Positions 17,619 through 25,358 of a stretch of DNA of 64,000 nucleotides are shown one piece after another. Under the pieces are notes generated by a model. That model ran no database searches and had not been told where the DNA came from. It was given only the letters and a program-made list of their open reading frames with translations. Origin of the DNA: NVTR01 sp036480115 (lineage in GTDB: Bacteria; Pseudomonadota; Alphaproteobacteria; Rhodobacterales; Rhodobacteraceae). The position numbers and the translations under genes are program-made. The stretch spans positions 558,001 to 622,000 of the forward strand of contig CBDDAE010000002.1 of the NCBI GenBank assembly GCA_965224795.1. The letters are read 5' to 3'. Within the stretch, counting starts at the first letter, position 1; every line of letters begins with the position of its first letter.

Positions 17619-17994
17619 TGCGCGGATGGCCTGTAAGCCGGATCCTGTCCATGGCAGGTTTCCCCGCCACTGGATGACCATTCATCTACGTGTACCGTTA
17701 CCGGTACACTTTAGCTGCCAACCCGGGTTCCTGGGCTAAAGCGACCCTGGGTTTGCACCCGTGGAACCCCTATTTGGCATTGCTCCTGGTGGGGCTTGCC
17801 GTGCCGGTCCTGTTGCCAGTCCCGCGGTGCGCTCTTACCGCACCTTTTCACCGTTACCGCCCGAAGACGGCAGTCTGTTCTCTGTGGCGCTTTCCCTGGG
17901 GTTTCCCCCGCCGGGCGTTACCCGGCACCGTTGCTTTATGGAGTCCGGACTTTCCTCGGATGCAAGCACCCGCGGCCATCCAGCCATCCGCGCG
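17619..17994 (-). ncRNA. rnpB: RNase P RNA (class A)
   Basis: The catalytic RNA of RNase P, which matures tRNA 5' ends. The universally conserved 5' block reads GAGGAAAGTCCGGACTCC on the minus strand (around 17940-17957), and the 3' block contains the conserved ACAGG..CCGGCTTAC-type sequence near 17628-17645. Helix P1 is perfect: GCGCGGATGGC at the 5' end pairs with GCCATCCGCGC at the 3' end (plus-strand 17983-17993 and 17620-17630). Size of about 375 nt suits class A. The reading frames across it are not genes. It starts 10 bases after the amidase stop codon. Confidence 0.95.
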
Positions 17995-18029
17995 AAATGT
18001 GATCTATGTGTTTAGGGGCCGTTGGTCAA
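17994..18029 (-). promoter_or_regulatory. rnpB promoter inside the amidase gene
   Basis: On the minus strand TTGACC (18024-18029) and TAGATC (18001-18006) are separated by exactly 17 bases and lie 7 bases before the expected RNA 5' end, a sigma-70 layout. The -35 box is in the last codons of the amidase gene and the -10 box begins with its TAG stop codon. Confidence 0.7.
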
Positions 18030-18693
18030 CGGGGAAGCGACGGGCAAGGTTATTGATCATTGCCATGTCGGTGCAATCCAATGGCCCTGTTGCCCAAGGG
18101 CGAAACCGCAAGCGAAAGGCGTGAACAAGGGCGCCTAAATCTTCGGATTGCGGGAAACCAAAGGTTTGCATTGATCTGGTAAAATGTGGTCTATCAATAA
18201 CTTGCGCAGCTTCCTTAAGCGGCCAGATCGACAGGCCACCCAAGGCAAGTCGACACCAGTCAAACCGGCTCCCCGGGTCAGATTTGCGTGTGAATGCCAT
18301 GTCAGAATGACCGATCACCCGTTCTGGTGCGATTTTTCTGCGGGTCATAATATCTGACAGCAGGGCTTCCAACGACGTCATTTGCAACGCGCTAAACGGC
18401 GAACATCCATCATTGGCCAGTTCAATACCAACAGAGCGCGAATTGATATCGGTGCACCCCCCCCAACTGCCCGCCCCGGCATGCCAAGCGCGCTGATCTT
18501 CGGACACCAGCTGAAATATCTGCCCCTTGGGATGGATCAGGTAATGTGACGAAACTTCGCAATCCGGATCACACAAACGATCCAGTGCGTTAGCTGTTTC
18601 TGGCATGGCCGTGTAGTGTAAAACAATCAGATCGGGGGTGGCACCGTCGCGCCGTTCACCAAAATTAGGCGACGGATGTTGGATAATGTCCAC
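18004..18693 (-). CDS. N-acetylmuramoyl-L-alanine amidase, AmpD type
   Basis: 229 residues of the amidase_2 (PGRP-like) fold. Zinc ligands are His26 in LIVLHYTAM and the later GHSDMAFTRKSDPG (His and Asp); the ELANDG and AWHAGAGSW segments also match. No signal peptide, so cytosolic anhydro-muropeptide recycling (AmpD) is likely. Translation starts at GTG 18693, directly abutting the TAG stop of the excalibur lipoprotein gene, implying coupling in a gatC-gatA-lipoprotein-amidase operon. Confidence 0.9.
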   Translation of the reverse strand: MDIIQHPSPNFGERRDGATPDLIVLHYTAMPETANALDRLCDPDCEVSSHYLIHPKGQIFQLVSEDQRAWHAGAGSWGGCTDINSRSVGIELANDGCSPFSALQMTSLEALLSDIMTRRKIAPERVIGHSDMAFTRKSDPGSRFDWCRLALGGLSIWPLKEAAQVIDRPHFTRSMQTFGFPQSEDLGALVHAFRLRFRPWATGPLDCTDMAMINNLARRFPVDQRPLNT

Positions 18694-19344
18694 CTAGTTG
18701 CGCACGGCCTGTCGAAACGGCACCGGATCCCAGAAACAAGCGAACCCGTCACCATCGGGATCAATTCCTTTTTGGTCGCGTTGCGGCCCGCCAGATTTTA
18801 AAAATGCCTGTTGCGCAATGTCAGAGGATGCATATTTCGCACAATTTCGTTGAAATCTGTTGTTTCCGGACAGACCAGAACGACCGTAAAGAGATTGCCC
18901 GACCAGGTTGCTGGTACTAAGGGCAAATTCCACAATAGAGGGGCCGCTGCCGCCACGCCGGGTAGGCAAGGCGGTTGGGGCGATCACCTGATAAGCTTGC
19001 TGTTGCGCAGCGCGCCGTTGCGCATCGCTTTCGATGGATTCGCGTGAGGAAACAGCGCTAAAATCCTGCTCATCCGAGATCAGCGGGTTGTCGCGGTTTA
19101 ATTGCACCGGTTTAACCGGCTCTGGCACTTGTGCAATTGCAGTCAGCGGGGCAGTTTCACCGGCGATCTCTTCGTCGGAGATTTCGCCGCCAAGCTGAAT
19201 AGGGCCAACCCCCGCCAGTTCTTCCTGACGTTGTTGCTGGTAGTTTTCATAGGTATCAAAACCAACACCTTCGGCAGAGTCGGGCACCTCGGGGGCGCAG
19301 CCGATCAATAACAGCGCTATAATTACTGGGGAACCTATCCGCAT
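18694..19344 (-). CDS. Excalibur-domain lipoprotein
   Basis: 216 residues from ATG 19344 (MRIGSPVIIALLLIGC); this start yields a proper lipobox (LLIGC), whereas the longer frame to 19386 does not. Residues 26-32 are GVGFDTY, shared with the 41-aa lipoprotein at 15297. A Gln/Glu-rich, probably disordered middle leads to a C-terminal excalibur domain with the calcium-loop DPDGDGFACFWDP and paired cysteines (CAKY...AC). Envelope protein, function unknown. It lies between gatA (32 bp upstream) and the amidase. Confidence 0.85.
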   Translation of the reverse strand: MRIGSPVIIALLLIGCAPEVPDSAEGVGFDTYENYQQQRQEELAGVGPIQLGGEISDEEIAGETAPLTAIAQVPEPVKPVQLNRDNPLISDEQDFSAVSSRESIESDAQRRAAQQQAYQVIAPTALPTRRGGSGPSIVEFALSTSNLVGQSLYGRSGLSGNNRFQRNCAKYASSDIAQQAFLKSGGPQRDQKGIDPDGDGFACFWDPVPFRQAVRN

Positions 19345-19376
19345 CACTGACCCTTTTGCCCTTAGTTTATGCAACT

Positions 19377-20864
19377 TTACCACCATTTGGACGGTTTGGA
19401 AACAAACCCGGCAGCGGTTTCCATCACATAGGCGGCATTCAGCAACGCGCCTTCTTCCCAGGGCTGTCCGATCAGCTGCAGGCCCAGTGGCAGACCCTGC
19501 TTATCCAGACCAACCGGCACCGAAATCCCCGGCAACCCGGCCAGGTTGACGGTAACGGTGAAAACGTCGTTCAGGTACATTTGAATTGGATCGGCGTCGA
19601 TCATTTCACCCAGACCAAATGCAGCTGAGGGGGTGGCCGGTGTCAGGATCGTGTCGATTCCCTGGGCGAATACATCGTCAAAATCCTTTTTAATCAAGGC
19701 CCTGACCCGACGAGCGCGGTTATAGTAGGCGTCGTAAAATCCGGCTGACAGCACATAGGTGCCGATCATCACCCGGCGCTGCACCTCGGGACCAAATCCT
19801 TCGGCGCGGGTTTTTTCATACATTTCAGTGATGCCATCACCGGCGTCCAACTTGGCGCGGTGGCCGTAGCGCACGCCGTCATAGCGCGCCAGGTTGGACG
19901 ACGCTTCTGCCGGGGCAATGACGTAATAGGCGGGCAGCGCGTATTTTGTGTGAGGCAGGGAAATATCTATGATCTCAGCGCCTGCTTCGCGCATCATTTC
20001 GACGCCGTCAGCCCATAGTTTTTCGATCTCATCGGGCATGCCGTCCATGCGGTATTCTTTCGGAATACCAATCTTTTTGCCTTTGATGTCGCCGGTTAGT
20101 GCAGCTTCAAAATCTGGCACTGGGATGTCGGCACTGGTGCTGTCTTTTGGGTCATGGCTGCACATGGTTTCCAGCATGATCGCCGCATCACGCACTGATT
20201 TGGTCATTGGCCCTGCCTGATCAAGCGAGCTGGCAAAAGCCACGACGCCCCAACGCGAACAGCGGCCATAGGTGGGTTTGATGCCAACAATGCCGGTAAA
20301 CGCCGCGGGCTGGCGGATAGAGCCGCCGGTATCGGTTCCAATGGCGCCAAGGCAAAGGTCGCCCGAAACGGCAGCCGCTGAACCACCCGAAGAGCCGCCG
20401 GGCGTCAGCGCAGTGGTGTCATTGCCGCGCCGCCAGGGGCTGACAGCATCGCCGTAAGTAGATGTTTCGTTGCTGGAGCCCATGGCGAATTCGTCCATGT
20501 TCAGCTTACCCAACATGATTGATCCTGCATCAAACAGGTTCTGGGTTATAGTGCTTTCATAGCCCGGCTTAAAGCCCGCCAAAATGGCAGACCCTGCCTG
20601 ACTGGCCACACCTTTGGTGCAAAACAAGTCTTTGATCCCTAAGGGAATTCCACACATTGATGGGGCGTCGCCCTTGGCGATACGCAGGTCCGCCGTGCGC
20701 GCCTGATCCAGCGCTAGTTCGGGGGTGTTATGGATAAAGGCGTTCAGAGATTTAGCGTCGTCAATTGCACTTAGGCAGGCTTGTGTCAGTTCAACCGCTG
20801 TGACGTCGCCAGCCCGTAACTTATCGCGGGCATCGGCGATGGTGGATGTGTTCAGACCGCTCAT
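19377..20864 (-). CDS. gatA: Asp-tRNA(Asn)/Glu-tRNA(Gln) amidotransferase subunit A
   Basis: 495 residues of the amidase-signature family. The Ser-cisSer-Lys machinery is visible: GIKDLFCTKG (Lys), TPGGSSGGSAAAV and GTDTGGSIRQPA (Ser residues). GatA releases ammonia from glutamine for transamidation of misacylated tRNAs. Its ATG overlaps the gatC stop by one base (TAATG). gatB is not in this window. Confidence 0.96.
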   Translation of the reverse strand: MSGLNTSTIADARDKLRAGDVTAVELTQACLSAIDDAKSLNAFIHNTPELALDQARTADLRIAKGDAPSMCGIPLGIKDLFCTKGVASQAGSAILAGFKPGYESTITQNLFDAGSIMLGKLNMDEFAMGSSNETSTYGDAVSPWRRGNDTTALTPGGSSGGSAAAVSGDLCLGAIGTDTGGSIRQPAAFTGIVGIKPTYGRCSRWGVVAFASSLDQAGPMTKSVRDAAIMLETMCSHDPKDSTSADIPVPDFEAALTGDIKGKKIGIPKEYRMDGMPDEIEKLWADGVEMMREAGAEIIDISLPHTKYALPAYYVIAPAEASSNLARYDGVRYGHRAKLDAGDGITEMYEKTRAEGFGPEVQRRVMIGTYVLSAGFYDAYYNRARRVRALIKKDFDDVFAQGIDTILTPATPSAAFGLGEMIDADPIQMYLNDVFTVTVNLAGLPGISVPVGLDKQGLPLGLQLIGQPWEEGALLNAAYVMETAAGFVSKPSKWW

Positions 20865-21157
20865 TATTCCACCACCTTAGGTACGGCGAAAAAGCCTTCG
20901 CGGGCGTCCGGTGCGTTGCTAAGAATTTGATCCTGAATGCCGCCATCAGTCACCTGATCAACCCGGCGTTTCAGGCGCATGGGGGTGACGGATGTCATTG
21001 GCTCAATGCCTTCAACATCCACTTCATTCAACTGCTCAATAAAGCCAAGGATGGTGTTAAATTCACCGGCAAGGGCGGGCAAATCTTTGTCTTCAACACG
21101 TATTCTGGCCAGCTTGGCAACGTGGGCGGCGGTTTTGGTATCTATCGACATGGGCAT
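20864..21157 (-). CDS. gatC: Asp-tRNA(Asn)/Glu-tRNA(Gln) amidotransferase subunit C
   Basis: 97 residues (or 95 from ATG 21151) with the GatC pattern HVAKLARIRVEDKDLPALAGEFNTIL and MTSVTPMRLKRRVDQVTDGG. It wraps GatA and GatB in the GatCAB complex. First gene of the gatC-gatA-lipoprotein-amidase unit, divergent from the UPF0173 hydrolase gene. Confidence 0.95.
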   Translation of the reverse strand: MPMSIDTKTAAHVAKLARIRVEDKDLPALAGEFNTILGFIEQLNEVDVEGIEPMTSVTPMRLKRRVDQVTDGGIQDQILSNAPDAREGFFAVPKVVE

Positions 21158-21271
21158 CTTTCGCTGTTCACAGGGGGCGGTTTAGCGTTGCTTTGGGTGC
21201 CCCGCAAGCAGGGGGTTGTTTTCCAAGGAAGGGGCTGTACTAAACTTGGGTAAATCAACAGGGGGAACGAC

Positions 21272-21967
21272 ATGAAAATCATCTGGCTTGGCCATTCCAG
21301 CTTTCGCATTGAAATTGGTGATCAGGTATTGTTGGTGGACCCCTGGATCACCGGCAATCCGGTGTTTCCGGCAGAGCGTCGCGCCGAAGCGATTGCCGGG
21401 GCGACGCATATTCTGGTCAGCCACGGGCACGGCGACCATTCCGGGGATGCGCTGGCGCTTTCAAAGGAACTGGGTGTCCCGATTGTGGGCATCTATGATT
21501 TGATGAGTTGGTGGGAAACTAAAAATGGCGTCAAAACAATCGGGTTTAACAAAGGTGGTACTGTCAAGCTTGGTGATGTGGCCGTTACAATGGTGAACGC
21601 CGCCCATAGTTCTTCCATATTGGACAATAAAACCGGCCCTGCCTATGCCGGTGCCGAAGCCGGATTCATGATCGCTGGCGAAGGCCACGCAATTTATTTC
21701 AGCGGCGACACCGATGTGATGGCCGATATGAAGATTTTCAATGACTTACATGCGCCGGATGTTGGCATCTTATGTGCTGGCGGGCATTTCACCATGGATA
21801 TGAAACGGGCGGGTTATGCGGCCAAGACGTTCTTTGATTTCAAAACGGTCATCCCTTGTCATTATAAGACATTCCCTTTGTTAGAGCAATCGGCGGATGT
21901 GTTGATAGCGGCCTTGCCGGGGGTGAATGTGGTGGAACCGGAAGTGATGCAGGCAATTGAGATTTAG
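21272..21967 (+). CDS. UPF0173 metal-dependent hydrolase (metallo-beta-lactamase fold)
   Basis: 231 residues. The start MKIIWLGHSSFRIE and the metal motif VSHGHGDHSGD (HxHxDH), with AAHSSS, FSGDTDVM and IPCHYKTFP further on, identify the UPF0173 branch of the metallo-beta-lactamase superfamily. GGGGG Shine-Dalgarno-like sequence precedes the ATG. The natural substrate of this family is not known. Monocistronic, divergent from gatC. Confidence 0.92.
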   Translation: MKIIWLGHSSFRIEIGDQVLLVDPWITGNPVFPAERRAEAIAGATHILVSHGHGDHSGDALALSKELGVPIVGIYDLMSWWETKNGVKTIGFNKGGTVKLGDVAVTMVNAAHSSSILDNKTGPAYAGAEAGFMIAGEGHAIYFSGDTDVMADMKIFNDLHAPDVGILCAGGHFTMDMKRAGYAAKTFFDFKTVIPCHYKTFPLLEQSADVLIAALPGVNVVEPEVMQAIEI

Positions 21968-22030
21968 GTTTGCCAAATTGAGCGCCTAACAGCGCATTAT
22001 TTTTAGCCCTGCGGGCAGTTTCGCTTCGCT

Positions 22031-22056
22031 CGGGGATATTTGTAAAAAGGTGAAAT
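22031..22056 (+). repeat. 3'-flanking repeat, copy 2
   Basis: CGGGGATATTTGTAAAAAGG followed by TGAAAT, 63 bases after the UPF0173 hydrolase stop and in its orientation. Upstream lies CCCTGCGGGCAG in place of the CCTCCGGCGG block of other copies. Confidence 0.5.
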
Positions 22057-22066
22057 TACCGGGGAA

Positions 22067-22522
22067 TCAGCGGGTGCGCTTTTGGCAAAAAAATTCCTGT
22101 AGAAGCGTTTCGGAGGCAACCGCCCCGATCCCATCGTAAATTTCTGGCACATGGTGGCTTTGCGGGTGCGAAAACACCCGCGGACCCTGCCCAACCCCGC
22201 CGGATTTTGGATCAGCAGCACCGTAATACAACCGTTTGATCCGGGCCTGAGAGATAGCGCTGGCGCACATTGGGCAGGGCTCCAGTGTGACGTAAAGGTC
22301 GTGATCTGGCAGGCGTTCGCCCCCTAAAGCGGCACAAGCGGCTCGGATGGCCAGAATTTCAGCGTGGGCTGTAGGATCATGCAATTCGCGGGTCTGGTTG
22401 CCGGCACGCGCGATGATCTCGCCGTTTGGGGCGACGATTACTGCACCCACCGGGACTTCGCCGCGTTTTGCGGCGGCGCGGGCCTGCTGCAGGGCGGCGT
22501 CCATGTGGGATTTAAAGCTCAT
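22067..22522 (-). CDS. tadA: tRNA-specific adenosine deaminase
   Basis: 151 residues from ATG 22522 (MSFKSHMDAALQQARAA). Zinc-binding deaminase motifs HAE (DPTAHAEILAIRAA) and PCxxC (EPCPMCASAI) are both present; C-terminal positively charged tail. TadA makes inosine at position 34 of tRNA-Arg(ACG). The 12-residue extension to 22558 is not conserved. Divergent from rluB with 76 bp between starts. Confidence 0.94.
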   Translation of the reverse strand: MSFKSHMDAALQQARAAAKRGEVPVGAVIVAPNGEIIARAGNQTRELHDPTAHAEILAIRAACAALGGERLPDHDLYVTLEPCPMCASAISQARIKRLYYGAADPKSGGVGQGPRVFSHPQSHHVPEIYDGIGAVASETLLQEFFCQKRTR

Positions 22523-22598
22523 GGGCTGGGGTGTGCCCTGCCCTACCCAATTTGCCAAGCTGCTTTCCCTTTGGCGAACCGGGCGTTATGGCGGGCCT

Positions 22599-23381
22599 AT
22601 GGAAAATGAAACCCCAAAAGGCGACCGGATCGCCAAGGTTATGGCGCGGGCCGGGCTGGCATCGCGTCGTGAAGCCGAGCGGATGATTGCGGCAGGGCGG
22701 GTTACGGTCAATGGCCGTAAAATCGACAGCCCGGCGCTGAACGTAACCCCGGCTGATATGATCGTTGTGGATGGCAAAGAGCTGGGGGAACCAGACGCGG
22801 CGCGGTTGTGGCTGTATCACAAACCACGCGGCTTGGTGACAACCACATCGGATGAAAAGGGCCGTGAAACGGTGTTTGATGCCCTGCCCAAGGATTTGCC
22901 GCGGGTGATGAGCATCGGCCGCCTGGATCTGAATTCTGAAGGATTGTTGATCTTGACCAATGATGGTGAGGTTAAGCGAAAGCTTGAACTGCCATCAACC
23001 GGCTGGGTGCGCCGATACCGGGTGCGGGTAAACGGGCGGCCCAGTGATGAGACTTTGGAACCATTGCGTAAGGGTGTTGTGCATGAGGGTGAGCGGTTTC
23101 AGCCGATGGATGTCAAATATGATCGCCAACAGGGCGCAAATGCCTGGATCACTATTGGCCTTCGCGAAGGCAAAAACCGTGAAATTCGACGGGCGATGGA
23201 AGTGGTGGATCTGAAGGTAAACCGGCTAATTCGTATCAGCTATGGGCCGTTTCAGTTGCGCGATCTGAAACCGGGTGCGGTTGAGGAAGTAAAACAGCGG
23301 GTGGTGCGTGAACAATTGGGCATGGACCCAGCCCCTTCGCAAATACCCACCCGCAAAAGGCTTCCCCGGAAGCGCCGTTAG
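22599..23381 (+). CDS. rluB: Ribosomal large-subunit pseudouridine synthase B family
   Basis: 260 residues from ATG 22599 (MENETPKGDR). An S4 RNA-binding domain (about 10-60, VMARAGLASRREAERMIAAG) precedes the RsuA/RluB catalytic domain with GRLDLNSEGLLILTNDG, containing the catalytic Asp. A basic C-terminal tail (RKRLPRKRR) is typical of RluB. The long upstream open frame back to 22347 overlaps tadA antisense and is rejected. Confidence 0.92.
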   Translation: MENETPKGDRIAKVMARAGLASRREAERMIAAGRVTVNGRKIDSPALNVTPADMIVVDGKELGEPDAARLWLYHKPRGLVTTTSDEKGRETVFDALPKDLPRVMSIGRLDLNSEGLLILTNDGEVKRKLELPSTGWVRRYRVRVNGRPSDETLEPLRKGVVHEGERFQPMDVKYDRQQGANAWITIGLREGKNREIRRAMEVVDLKVNRLIRISYGPFQLRDLKPGAVEEVKQRVVREQLGMDPAPSQIPTRKRLPRKRR

Positions 23382-23484
23382 GCGGAAATTCGCAGCTTAA
23401 GGGGAATTTTCGTACCTCGGTGCCCTTGCTGCATCCCGGCGCATCTGGTTTTATTGCCCGATATGAATTCGGGGGGCGCGATCA

Positions 23485-24303
23485 ATGGCCGATCTACTGA
23501 CACTTGAAAACCTGGGAAACCTAGCAATCCTAATATTTTTGCAGGCAGTTCTGGGGTTTGACAATCTGTTGTACATTTCAATTGAAAGCCAACGGGCCCC
23601 GTTAGCGTCGCAAAAATCGGTGCGTTTCTGGGGGATTTTGATCGCCGTGGCGCTGCGGGTGGTTCTGCTTTTCGTGATGATCGGGTTGATCGACGCCATG
23701 AGCACACCGTTTTACATATTTAACTGGCCTGGGATTATTGAAGGCGGAGTGAATTTTGCCACCTGTGTGTTTGTATTTGGCGGTATTTTCATCATGTACA
23801 CGGCCGTTAAGGAAATTGGTCACATGTTGTCGGTTGAAGATCTGCACACAGATGTGAAACATGGCGAGGGCAAATCTGCGACACAGGTGGTTATGATTAT
23901 TATTTTCATGAACCTGATCTTTAGTTTTGATTCCATCCTGTCAGCGCTGGCTATTACCGATGTTTTTCCGATACTGGCAATTGCCATTATCATCTCTGGT
24001 ATTGCCATGTTGGCCTTGGCCGATGGGGTGACGGTATTCTTGCAGAAAAACCGGATGTATGAGGTTTTAGGCTTGTTTATTTTGTTGATTGTCGGTGTCG
24101 TTTTGCTGGGCGAAGCGGGCCCTGCTGCGGCGCACGCGATGCATGATGACAGCTTGCAGATTAAACTGTTTGGCCATGAATTGATCCCAATGTCGAAATC
24201 CACCTTTTACTTTTCAATTCTGGTGCTGGTGGCTGTGGAAGTTATCCAATCCGGGTATTCCCGTAAATTGGCCGCGGAACGGGGTTCACAAAAACATCCC
24301 TGA
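23485..24303 (+). CDS. TerC-family integral membrane protein
   Basis: 272 residues with seven to eight membrane helices. Conserved acidic motifs of the family are visible in helix 1 (LGFDNLLYISIESQ) and in the later FSFDSILSALAIT helix, thought to bind metal. Relatives export Mn2+ or form part of tellurite-resistance complexes. The gene precedes, on the same strand, the xpaC-telA-SPFH operon, and TerC proteins are known from Ter-type metal-stress systems, so a functional link is likely although a 76-bp gap separates them. Confidence 0.9.
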   Translation: MADLLTLENLGNLAILIFLQAVLGFDNLLYISIESQRAPLASQKSVRFWGILIAVALRVVLLFVMIGLIDAMSTPFYIFNWPGIIEGGVNFATCVFVFGGIFIMYTAVKEIGHMLSVEDLHTDVKHGEGKSATQVVMIIIFMNLIFSFDSILSALAITDVFPILAIAIIISGIAMLALADGVTVFLQKNRMYEVLGLFILLIVGVVLLGEAGPAAAHAMHDDSLQIKLFGHELIPMSKSTFYFSILVLVAVEVIQSGYSRKLAAERGSQKHP

Positions 24304-24379
24304 AAGTAATTCGCAGAGGCGATTAGGTGTTGGCGGACAATTAATTGATACAAGAAATGAAGCGAAACTGGGGGCGAAA

Positions 24380-24463
24380 TTGACCGGTACGGGATTGCAA
24401 AAACTGTCCTATCTATTGTTGGTGGCGTTGGTGTTTTACGTCGCCATTACCGGAGGCGTGTGA
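24380..24463 (+). CDS. 27-aa single-helix membrane peptide (candidate)
   Basis: TTG 24380, preceded by GGGGG at suitable spacing, opens a 27-codon frame. Residues 9-24 form one hydrophobic helix (LSYLLLVALVFYVAITG). The stop codon TGA overlaps the xpaC start (TGATG), the classic arrangement for translational coupling. Too short to be found by usual cut-offs. It could be a regulatory peptide or a small subunit of the membrane complex encoded downstream, or merely a leader; no homologue is known to me. Confidence 0.45.
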   Translation: MTGTGLQKLSYLLLVALVFYVAITGGV

Positions 24464-25344
24464 TGTCTGAACGTTTTGGTGGCCCCTATAGCCCAGAGGG
24501 CGAAGACCAGCCCCAAGACAGCGGCTGGCATGGCAAACGGCGCAGCCGGGTTGGTGCGCGGGCGAATTTTTTATTCCTGGTGCCAATGCCTTTGGCAATT
24601 CGTGCCTTCTTTCAGGATGCAACCGGATTGGCACTTACCCTGCTTGGTCTTGGGTTATTGCTATTGTCGGCGTGGATTACCCGCGAAGGTTTGTTGGCGC
24701 AGGAAGCCTATGAAGCGCGAAAAATTGCGCATCGGCCCGCATTGCCACGAAAATTATTAGGCTCGTTACTGACTGGGGCGGGTCTGTTTGCAGCTGTTCT
24801 GGCTTCCGGCGGCGGTATCCTTAACCCGATGATATTTGCGGTTCTAGGGGCAGTTTTACACAGCTTTGCTTTTGGAGTGGATCCCCTACGCAACAAAGGG
24901 ATGGATGGTATCGACAGCTTCCAACAGGACAGGGTGGCGCGGGTTGTTGGCGAAGCCGAAAAACATTTGAAAGCCATGCAGGGCGCGATACAACGCGTAG
25001 GTGATCGAAAGCTAGAAGCACGGGTGGAAAGATTTCAATCAACCGTGCGCCAAATGTTCAGAACCGTTGAAGAAGATCCGCGGGATCTGTCGACAGCGCG
25101 CCGGTACCTTGGAGTTTATTTGCTTGGAGCGCGGGACGCGACGGCGAAATTTGCAGATATATTTGCCCGAACTCGGGATGCCAGTGCCAGAGCTGATTAT
25201 GAAACCCTGCTGGATGATCTGGAAAAGGGGTTTTCCGCAAAAACCCGGACGCTATTGCTGGACAATAAAACTGACATGACCGTTGAAATAGAAGTACTGC
25301 GCGAGCGTTTACAGCGCGAAGGCGTGGTTTTGAATGTTGACTGA
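24463..25344 (+). CDS. XpaC-family membrane protein
   Basis: 293 residues (ATG 24463, GGAGG six bases upstream; GTG 24460 is also in frame). A polar N-terminus leads to two pairs of membrane helices (about 40-75 and 95-135), then a cytosolic helical region. The VDPLRNKGMDGIDSFQQDRVARVV segment and RYLGVYLLGARDATAKFAD are characteristic of the XpaC (5-bromo-4-chloroindolyl phosphate hydrolysis) family. In Bacillus subtilis xpaC is followed by a telA-like gene, yaaN, as here. The family name reflects an old screening phenotype; the enzyme activity is unproven. Confidence 0.85.
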   Translation: MSERFGGPYSPEGEDQPQDSGWHGKRRSRVGARANFLFLVPMPLAIRAFFQDATGLALTLLGLGLLLLSAWITREGLLAQEAYEARKIAHRPALPRKLLGSLLTGAGLFAAVLASGGGILNPMIFAVLGAVLHSFAFGVDPLRNKGMDGIDSFQQDRVARVVGEAEKHLKAMQGAIQRVGDRKLEARVERFQSTVRQMFRTVEEDPRDLSTARRYLGVYLLGARDATAKFADIFARTRDASARADYETLLDDLEKGFSAKTRTLLLDNKTDMTVEIEVLRERLQREGVVLNVD

Positions 25345-25358
25345 AAAGGGAAAAACCC

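Noticed and set aside
17690..18124. Several open frames on the plus strand across the rnpB region
   Set aside because: They overlap the RNase P RNA, whose conserved blocks and P1 helix are unmistakable.
23378..23707. Minus-strand frame over the start of terC
   Set aside because: Antisense to terC, no recognisable domain.
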